From: Candidatus Hydrogenedentota bacterium
Lineage (GTDB): Bacteria > Hydrogenedentota > Hydrogenedentia > Hydrogenedentales > SLHB01
Length of the DNA: 8,072 nucleotides
Direction of reading: 5' to 3'
NCBI GenBank assembly: GCA_026387845.1
Contig: JAPLKX010000595.1
Coordinates: forward strand, 1 to 8,072
A model generated the notes under the pieces. That model saw nothing but the letters and a program-made list of their open reading frames with translations. It did not search any database and was not told the origin of the DNA. The first letter of the stretch is position 1, and every line of letters begins with the position of its first letter. This document shows, piece after piece, positions 1 through 4,295 of this stretch. The position numbers were made by a program, and so were the translations under genes.

Positions 1-1
1 G

Positions 2-160
2 AGCCCAGGCCCGGCGTCAGGAGTCGATGGGAAAAAGCGTCAACCACCGTTGACGCTCGACCAGAAGGAATGGAAACGGTGGGAGACAATCAACGGCAGC
101 GGCGACCTGGATTGTCAGCTATTTCAATTCTGTCAATTCAAAATTTCATCTTTAGCTTAA
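2..160 (+). CDS. C-terminal end of an unidentified protein (5' partial)
   Basis: This frame is open from the left edge for 52 codons and stops at a TAA at 158-160. It is rich in Lys, Trp, Gln and Asp, with a readable stretch LTLDQKEWKRWETINGSGDL followed by two Phe/Gln-rich segments. The text looks protein-like rather than random, and the start lies outside the window. I do not recognise the family. It is followed by a gene-poor stretch with transposon-tip-like sequence, so it may be the tail of a chromosomal gene or of a mobile-element gene. The call rests only on the open frame and the composition. Confidence 0.25.
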   Translation, partial: SPGPASGVDGKKRQPPLTLDQKEWKRWETINGSGDLDCQLFQFCQFKISSLA

Positions 161-205
161 TGTCCCCCTTGAGATTATGCAAGTCGTCCAATTCTGGAGC
201 TTGAT

Positions 206-238
206 GGGACACAGATCATAAGGAAATTACGGGACACA
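206..238. repeat. Pair of GGGACACA direct repeats, possible IS tip
   Basis: The 8-mer GGGACACA occurs at 206-213 and 231-238, 25 bp apart, and TGTCCC occurs in the opposite sense at 163-168. The second copy is embedded in AATTACGGGACACA, which matches 13 of 14 positions with the outer edge of the right terminal repeat of the insertion element further on (3035-3048, AATTACGGGAAACA). Short repeats of this kind are common at transposon tips. I infer a relic end here but see no matching partner end. Confidence 0.3.
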
Positions 239-278
239 ATACCGCACTAAAAACTCGATATAGGCCGGAATTCAAAGC

Positions 279-465
279 CTACTGGAAAACCTCTTTAAAC
301 CGCGGGTCTTTCTTGAGCCGTTCATCTGGGATGACCTTCGCTTTGACCAGGGGGAGAGGTTCATGTGATTTCTGGGGCTTTGGAGCGCCCCTGCGGCTTT
401 TTGGCCCGCCATGAGCAATCCCCGACCGCCCTTGGCATATCTTCGAGCAGGGATTTATACTTCAT
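279..465 (-). pseudogene. Broken coding remnant of unknown family
   Basis: Read on the minus strand, an ATG at 465-463 opens a frame (MKYKSLLEDMPRAVGDCSWR and onward, 34 codons) that stops at 363-361. Just after it a second frame continues in equally protein-like text from about 365 (HEPLPLVKAKVIPDERLKKD and onward) to a TAG at 281-279. Joining the two needs one indel near 361-365 and gives a peptide of about 62 residues, basic and with no hydrophobic segment. There is no clear Shine-Dalgarno before the ATG. It may be a small gene with a frameshift, or the tail of a transposase or other gene whose 5' part was lost: the frame has a stop upstream near 511. I do not recognise it. Confidence 0.3.
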
Positions 466-548
466 TACGATGATTGGATGGCTAATTCGACACAAAGAGG
501 CTCACTCGACCACCACAACAAAAAAGGAAACTCTTATATTTTTATGGT

Positions 549-809
549 TCATCCGACAATCTTGTGGGTAACAGGGTAAAGATCTAAAGCGCCGCAATGG
601 AAATAGATCGCGACCTTGAAGTTCTGGCGGTTCCGGTAGCCGTAGGCCATCTTCTTGATCGTCTGAATCTTGGAATTGAGTCCTTCGCTCACCGCATTCG
701 TAATCCGATGCCTGAAGTACGTCAGAAGGCGATCCGGCCTCCGAACGCCTCAATAATTCTTCAACCCCGCCAGCCACTTCCGGGCATCCTCGACTTCGGG
801 GAGACCTGA
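549..809 (-). pseudogene. ISL3-family transposase, C-terminal fragment with internal stop
   Basis: The minus-strand frame ending at a TGA (551-549) encodes RPDRLLTYFRHRITNAVSEG, then LNSKIQTIKKMAYGYRNRQN, then FKVAIYFHCGALDLYP and a short tail. The block T-N-x-V-x-E-G-L-N-x-K-I, then K-x-x-Y-G-Y-R-N, then F-H-C-G-x-L-x-L-Y-P is the characteristic C-terminus of ISL3-family (IS204/IS1001/IS1165) DDE transposases. The Glu of S-E-G-L-N is expected to be the last acid of the DDE triad. Upstream in the same frame are KWLAGLKNY and then a TGA, so even this fragment is interrupted. About 80 residues survive of a protein normally near 400, so it is a dead 5'-truncated relic. The A/T-rich stretch at about 510-548 probably includes what is left of its terminal inverted repeat. 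Confidence 0.8.
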
Positions 810-880
810 GTCTTCACTTTTCAACAAATATTAAAACATGAAGATTCAAAACAAGTACATACTTAAAAGCAGTTTGAATA

Positions 881-1039
881 ATGCTGATTTATATCAAAAT
901 CACCCCTAGAATCACCTTGGGAGGTTATTTACATCTTTCATCCTTTTTCCTAGGATTGAATATAGAATTTCCTTCGGGAATAGCTACGTTATTTGATATC
1001 AGTTGCGATAAGGAGTTCAAAGAAGGGGTGATAAAATAA
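881..1039 (+). CDS. Small hypothetical protein (52 aa), first in a small-gene group
   Basis: An ATG at 881 opens 52 codons ending at TAA 1037-1039: MLIYIKITPRITLGGYLHLS, then a Phe/Leu/Gly-rich stretch, and a charged end SCDKEFKEGVIK. The middle has the alternating hydrophobic/glycine look of an envelope protein segment, but there is no clear signal peptide and no good Shine-Dalgarno. An overlapping frame starting at 838 (MKIQNKYILKSSLNNADLYQ) ends at 909, and its text would join naturally across a frameshift near 900-910, so this may be the C-terminal part of a broken longer gene. It overlaps the next frame by four bases (ATAA), the spacing typical of translationally coupled genes. No family is recognised. 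Confidence 0.4.
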   Translation: MLIYIKITPRITLGGYLHLSSFFLGLNIEFPSGIATLFDISCDKEFKEGVIK

Positions 1040-1311
1040 AAAGATCCACAATTTCTATTGCCGTATTTATCTGTATTAGTATAGCAATATTTCCACAAGT
1101 ATTTACGAATTTTAAAGCAAAACAATTACTGCGAGAATGGGGAATCTACTCCGATAAGATAATTCAAGATGCAGAAACGATAACCATTTCAGGGGGCTCG
1201 ATTGTCGGGTGGAATCTCGCCAAAAACGTCGACAACGCCATCAGAATTTGGAGGAAAAAAGCAAGTATTTTTATTTATCAAAAGGAGTATGGTGGAAAAT
1301 GGTGGAAATAG
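1036..1311 (+). CDS. Hypothetical exported or membrane protein (91 aa) with non-canonical start
   Basis: A 91-codon frame ends at TAG 1309-1311 and contains no ATG, GTG or TTG, which is why simple ORF calling misses it. The predicted product begins with a basic KRS followed by a hydrophobic run (TISIAVFICISIAIFPQVFT), a classic signal peptide or N-terminal membrane anchor. It continues with a mixed domain including LLREWGIYSDKIIQDAETIT and a tryptophan-, lysine-rich end KEYGGKWWK. The only position that places a start directly before the KR is ATA at 1036-1038, preceded by AGAAGGGG (1021-1028), a good Shine-Dalgarno. That ATA overlaps the TAA of the preceding frame as ATAA, exactly where an ATGA coupling would be expected. 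A G-to-A change in ATGA is therefore likely. Alternatives are rare ATA initiation or a -1 slip on AAA at 1034-1036 fusing it to the upstream frame. The next gene starts 25 bp later. The family is unknown. Confidence 0.5.
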   Translation: MKRSTISIAVFICISIAIFPQVFTNFKAKQLLREWGIYSDKIIQDAETITISGGSIVGWNLAKNVDNAIRIWRKKASIFIYQKEYGGKWWK

Positions 1312-1324
1312 GAATTCTTAATAT

Positions 1325-1330
1325 GAGGAG
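1325..1330 (+). promoter_or_regulatory. Ribosome binding site of the beta-barrel gene
   Basis: GAGGAG lies 6 bases before the ATG at 1337. It fixes the start in front of a good signal peptide. Confidence 0.75.
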
Positions 1331-1336
1331 AATAAG

Positions 1337-1897
1337 ATGAAAAAGATTTTTTTGATTGGAGCGATGATTCTTGTGTTGTGCGGGGGCCTCTTGGCTCAAA
1401 AACCCTCATTTGAACTTCGCTGTGGGCTTTTAGGCTCTCTTCAAATTTGGGATCAGAGAGCGGACAAGACCTCCAACGGTATGGGGTATGGTGCTTTTGC
1501 CGTGGTCGCGGGTGGAGTCAAAATTGACAAGGATATGTATGTTGGGGCGGGCCCTCTAATCGGTGCCAGCTTTTTGTCATCTACCGCATCGGCGTTGGGG
1601 TATACGGCCACGGGGACATGGAGTCTGCTGGACATTGGCGGAACCATTATATTCGGATTTGACGATATGTATTTGATGATTGGGATTGGTTCTGCCGACT
1701 TGGGCCTTTCCATAGAAGTGCTTGGTCAATCTGAAACGGTGGATTTTCCTGAACCTGCTTCGTATCAAAGAGTTACTATAGGTTGGGGCCGTGATTTTGC
1801 AATCGGTATTTCGTACGTCTCATACTCTGGAACTTCTGGGTCTTATGATTATCACCACCTTGGTCGTTTTGAATTCAACGTGGGGTTTTTGTTTTAA
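1337..1897 (+). CDS. Outer-membrane beta-barrel protein candidate (186 aa)
   Basis: The product starts with a clear Sec signal peptide, MKKIFLIGAMILVLCGGLLA, with predicted cleavage after Ala20 before QKPSF. The mature part (about 166 residues) is made of alternating hydrophobic/small stretches rich in Gly, Tyr and Ser with short polar turns, for example 50-63, 67-80, 92-107, 111-125 and 143-164. It ends GRFEFNVGFLF, a terminal aromatic strand of the type recognised by the BAM machinery. This size and pattern fit a small 8-stranded porin-like or OmpA/OmpW-type barrel, although no conserved family signature is visible. A strong Shine-Dalgarno sits 6 bases upstream. It lies 25 bp after the 91-codon frame in the same direction, so co-transcription is likely. 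No terminator is evident before the insertion element about 100 bp downstream. The beta-barrel call comes from sequence pattern; the function is unknown. Confidence 0.75.
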   Translation: MKKIFLIGAMILVLCGGLLAQKPSFELRCGLLGSLQIWDQRADKTSNGMGYGAFAVVAGGVKIDKDMYVGAGPLIGASFLSSTASALGYTATGTWSLLDIGGTIIFGFDDMYLMIGIGSADLGLSIEVLGQSETVDFPEPASYQRVTIGWGRDFAIGISYVSYSGTSGSYDYHHLGRFEFNVGFLF

Positions 1898-2001
1898 GGT
1901 GCAAATGGGCCGGAAGAATGGATTGGACGGCCGCCCTGAGGATGACCAACTGCCCTATCATGCCCTTGATCGACGCAGGACGTCATCCTGGACGCAAAAA
2001 A

Positions 2002-2021
2002 CGTAATTACTCAATAACTTG
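2002..2021 (+). repeat. Left terminal inverted repeat of the insertion element
   Basis: CGTAATTACTCAATAACTTG is the exact reverse complement of 3022-3041. The next inner bases still match partly (GGGGCG against TGGCGG). Confidence 0.9.
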
Positions 2022-2027
2022 GGGGCG

Positions 2028-2667
2028 TTAATCCGCCAAGATGATTTCCTTCAGCTCGGGGATAGAGCGGGTTTTATTAATCCGATCCTTCAGATAATCC
2101 CAGAAACTGATATTATTCTTACGGCAGGTTCCCATGAGGCCGAGGAAGATGTCGGAGGCTTTCGCCCCGGCCAGACTCCGATGACAGTTGCGGATTTTCC
2201 TTTGGACCACCTTTTCGTTCGTAGGTCTTTTTTTCGCTCGGGGAGTAGAAGCGTTCGATCTCGAACTCGACATTATCCGTCAGGATCTTGATATCCTGGA
2301 TGAGGATCTTTCGGGTTCCCTTAAAGACCGCGTCATTGGGCAAAATCCGCTGGTCGACGGCCAACCGTTCTCTTCGGGTCACGGTGATGATCTTTCCGGA
2401 CTTGCGCCCCTGAGCGGTCCGGCGTTTTGATTGTTCTTTGGAAGGCTCGTCCGGGACGGCCGGGTTAAGACGAGGTCGTCCTTTTTCGCCCCTGAGCCGG
2501 CGGAGTTCATCCTTCAGCTCCTGAAGGGCGATCCGATGATCGTGGATTTCTTCTTGGAGGTTGAGGACGATTTGGATCAAGGATTCGCGGTCGAGCGCTT
2601 GCAAAGTCTCCCGGGAAAAGCCTAGAATGGGGGTAGTGAGGCCGGGATTTGGTCTTGCCCTCTTCAC
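2028..2667 (-). pseudogene. IS66-like transposase, catalytic middle deleted and frameshifted
   Basis: The N-terminal part reads from a likely GTG at 2667-2665 (an in-frame ATG exists further up at 2751). It has a helical zipper-like segment (LIQIVLNLQEEIHDHRIALQ, ELKDELRRLRGEKGRP), a basic linker, and then FKGTRKILIQDIKILTDNVE and FYSPSEKKTYE, the usual IS66-like N-terminal and zinc-linker-like region. Near 2205-2225 the protein-like text moves to another frame, RKIRNCHRSLAGAKASDIFL and GTCRKNNISFWDYL. This is the conserved C-terminus of the family, ending at TAA 2030-2028. The DDE core that should lie between (on the order of 200 residues) is absent. The two ends therefore look joined by an internal deletion plus a frameshift. 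In the unshifted frame translation runs into shadow sequence to 2119. The product cannot be catalytically active. Confidence 0.8.
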
Positions 2668-2688
2668 AATGTAAATATACAGTAGATC

Positions 2689-3009
2689 ATGATAAAAGTC
2701 AAGGAAAATCTTCAGGAAAAACAAAAAAAGTTGATCGAATCGTTGTCTCAAGTCGGGCCGTTCATCGAAGGATCGCTGTCAACGGTGGCTCGCCCGTGCG
2801 GCAATCCGAATTGCCGGTGCCGGAAAGACCCGACGAAAAAACACCCGTCGACGTATCTGACTTGGAAAGATAACAAGAAGACGAAAGCGTTGTATATTCC
2901 CGTCGCTCACCTCGAAGACGCGGAGCTTTGGAACGCGAACTACAAGAAGCTAAAGAAACAAATCAGGAAAGTTTCCGACTTCCATAAGAAGTTACTTCGG
3001 GCCAAATAG
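2689..3009 (+). CDS. DUF6788-type small protein carried by the insertion element (106 aa)
   Basis: The product has an N-terminal coiled-coil-like helix (residues 3-22), then GPFIEGSLSTVARPCGNPNC, giving Cys37-x4-Cys42-x-Cys44, then the HPSTYLTWKDNKKTKALYIP segment and a long basic C-terminal helix (77-106). This layout (a G-S-L block, a C-G-x-P-x-C-R-C knuckle, a Y-L-x-W strand, a Y-I-P-x-x strand and a terminal helix) fits the DUF6788 family, short proteins of unknown function often found beside transposase genes. The Cys cluster and basic character suggest metal and nucleic-acid binding, which is inference. The gene is intact while its transposase partner is broken. It starts at ATG 2689 without a clear Shine-Dalgarno, 21 bp from the divergent transposase start, so the two promoters must overlap. 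Its stop is 12 bp from the right terminal repeat. Confidence 0.75.
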   Translation: MIKVKENLQEKQKKLIESLSQVGPFIEGSLSTVARPCGNPNCRCRKDPTKKHPSTYLTWKDNKKTKALYIPVAHLEDAELWNANYKKLKKQIRKVSDFHKKLLRAK

Positions 3010-3021
3010 CGAATCCCGCCA

Positions 3022-3041
3022 CAAGTTATTGAGTAATTACG
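3022..3041 (-). repeat. Right terminal inverted repeat of the insertion element
   Basis: CAAGTTATTGAGTAATTACG is the exact reverse complement of 2002-2021. Its outer edge continues GGAAACAG, resembling the GGGACACA tip-like sequence at 231-238. Confidence 0.9.
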
Positions 3042-3154
3042 GGAAACAGCTTTTTTTATGAATAATTGAGGTTAGTAGCCCTACCTGACAGCTTCTCAAC
3101 CCACGGCGGCCATGCTCTATCCCTTTTCTTTCAGCCACGCTCTTGAGCTTTCGG

Positions 3155-3179
3155 TCTCCGTTTGTTCTCCAGACGGAGA
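3155..3179 (-). terminator. Weak hairpin downstream of the TPR gene
   Basis: TCTCCGT (3155-3161) and ACGGAGA (3173-3179) form a 7-bp stem with an 11-base loop, about 50 bp past the TPR stop codon on the minus strand. No T-run follows, so it is at best a weak or factor-assisted terminator, or an mRNA 3'-end protecting hairpin. The rest of 3042-3230 holds no gene I can support. A minus-strand frame there has some protein-like text (RAWPPWVEKLSGRATNLNYS, ending near 3057) but is interrupted by a stop. Confidence 0.3.
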
Positions 3180-3230
3180 TTCTCGAATGATTCCCGGGGC
3201 GATAAGGATTTGACGACGGATCGGGGGAAG

Positions 3231-4295
3231 TCACCGCTTCATCGGTGGGGGCGGGGCTTTGGTTCCTTCGGGGGCCAACCCGGGAGGGGGTGCTGTCAAC
3301 AGCAGTTCGTGCATGCGCTCGATGAGGTAGTCGGCGACATGTCGAGGATCCTTGTTCTGTTTCTGGAATGCCGCCATGGCGGTCTGATAGGCTTTCATGG
3401 CTCCGCGCTTGTCGCCGCCGGCCGAGAGGGCATCGCCGATGAGGGTGTGCGCCTCGATCGAGTCAGGAATCAGCGCGGCGGCCTTCCGGGCTGCGGCCAG
3501 CGAGTTGTCCCACTGGCCGGCGGCCGCGTAGTAGCGGGACACCTCGAGAGCATCCTGCTCGGCTTCTGCAACAGGCAGTGAGGCGGGACGTGGTTTGATG
3601 GTGACGATCACGGGCTGGGAAACCGCATGTCCTCGCCAAGCATCTGCGGGCGCGTCGGCAATGGTATCCAGAATCGCGGCGAGTTGCCACGAGCCCGGAG
3701 CGAGCAGGGCGGCGGCCTCGGGCGAAAGGCCCCAAGTAGCCTCGGTCGTCGCCGTGCCGTCGAGGGCCAGCGCCTGCTTGGCGGGAGCGACGAGGAGCGA
3801 CACCGGCCAATCGGGCTGACTGGCAGGGTCGTTAGCCCGGCGGACCTGGACATGAATGCTCTTTGGCCAATCAGGTGGCAGGACAAGAGTCGGCACACCC
3901 TCGCGCTGTCGGCTGAACGCCTCGCGCGCCTGCGACTCTGCGGCCGTGATCGCGCCAGCCTTGAGCTGTTCTCGCGCATCGGCGGCGATGGCCTCGCGGG
4001 CCGCGTTGGTCGACAGAGCGTTGGCCGCGCGCTGGTTAGCGAGGCGAATTGTCAGCAGCAAGGGAGTTCCCTGATGCACTTCCAGTTCGGTCTTATTGTT
4101 GATGTCCAGCGAAACATCGGGCTCGGGGGGCAACCGGGCGGTCTGCACGATGGCGGGCAGCCCGGTGGAGTCCGAAGCCGTCGCCTGGCTCTTGCCACTG
4201 CGGGCGGCAGGCCGGTGCTGTACGTACCATATGACAATCAAGACGAACGCGACTGTCGCCGCTACGACGCCAAAGATCAGAGCTGGTTTCCTCAT
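3231..4295 (-). CDS. Membrane-anchored TPR protein (354 aa), second gene of the protease operon
   Basis: The protein starts with RKP and one hydrophobic segment (about residues 6-24), so it is a signal-anchor protein with its body outside the cytoplasm. A low-complexity linker (30-60) follows, then a predicted beta-rich region (VSLDINNKTELEVHQGTPLL, about 61-86), an Ala-rich helical stretch (90-130) and further strands to about 235 (including PVIVTIKPRP). Next is a tetratricopeptide-like helical array at about 245-313, with the signature A-A-G-Q-W-D-N-S-L-A-A-A-R-K-A and E-A-H-T-L-I-G-D-A-L. The tail is Pro-rich (APPPGLAPEGTKAPPPPMKR). The ATG overlaps the stop of the metalloprotease gene as ATGA, with GAAGG 4 bases upstream (4304-4300), so translation is coupled. 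TPRs are protein-binding scaffolds. Given the coupling, I infer that it binds, tethers or helps mature the exported protease. The specific function is unknown. Confidence 0.85.
   Translation of the reverse strand: MRKPALIFGVVAATVAFVLIVIWYVQHRPAARSGKSQATASDSTGLPAIVQTARLPPEPDVSLDINNKTELEVHQGTPLLLTIRLANQRAANALSTNAAREAIAADAREQLKAGAITAAESQAREAFSRQREGVPTLVLPPDWPKSIHVQVRRANDPASQPDWPVSLLVAPAKQALALDGTATTEATWGLSPEAAALLAPGSWQLAAILDTIADAPADAWRGHAVSQPVIVTIKPRPASLPVAEAEQDALEVSRYYAAAGQWDNSLAAARKAAALIPDSIEAHTLIGDALSAGGDKRGAMKAYQTAMAAFQKQNKDPRHVADYLIERMHELLLTAPPPGLAPEGTKAPPPPMKR

Larger units (their letters stand above)
2002..3041. mobile_element. IS66-like insertion element, internally deleted (1040 bp)
   Basis: The element is bounded by perfect 20-bp terminal inverted repeats (2002-2021 and 3022-3041). 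Inside are a frameshifted, internally deleted IS66-like transposase on the minus strand (stop only 6 bp from the left repeat) and an intact DUF6788-type gene on the plus strand (stop 12 bp from the right repeat). The two genes diverge from a 21-bp gap at 2668-2688. The ends are well preserved, but the catalytic core is missing, so the copy is probably non-autonomous and could move only with a transposase supplied in trans. I see no convincing 8-bp target duplication: the flanks GCAAAAAA and GGAAACAG do not match. That suggests an old or rearranged insertion. Confidence 0.85.

Noticed and set aside
502..777. 91-codon minus-strand frame with an ATG
   Set aside because: It is the out-of-frame reading of the ISL3 transposase remnant; the correct frame is recognisable in the same bases and ends at 549.
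925..1125. 66-codon minus-strand frame
   Set aside because: It is antisense to the two overlapping plus-strand frames at 881-1311, which have more protein-like text and a signal peptide.
1898..2001. Possible coding remnant between the beta-barrel gene and the insertion element
   Set aside because: A short minus-strand stretch reads somewhat like protein (SIKGMIGQLVILRAAVQSIL), but it is too short and lacks any family signature.
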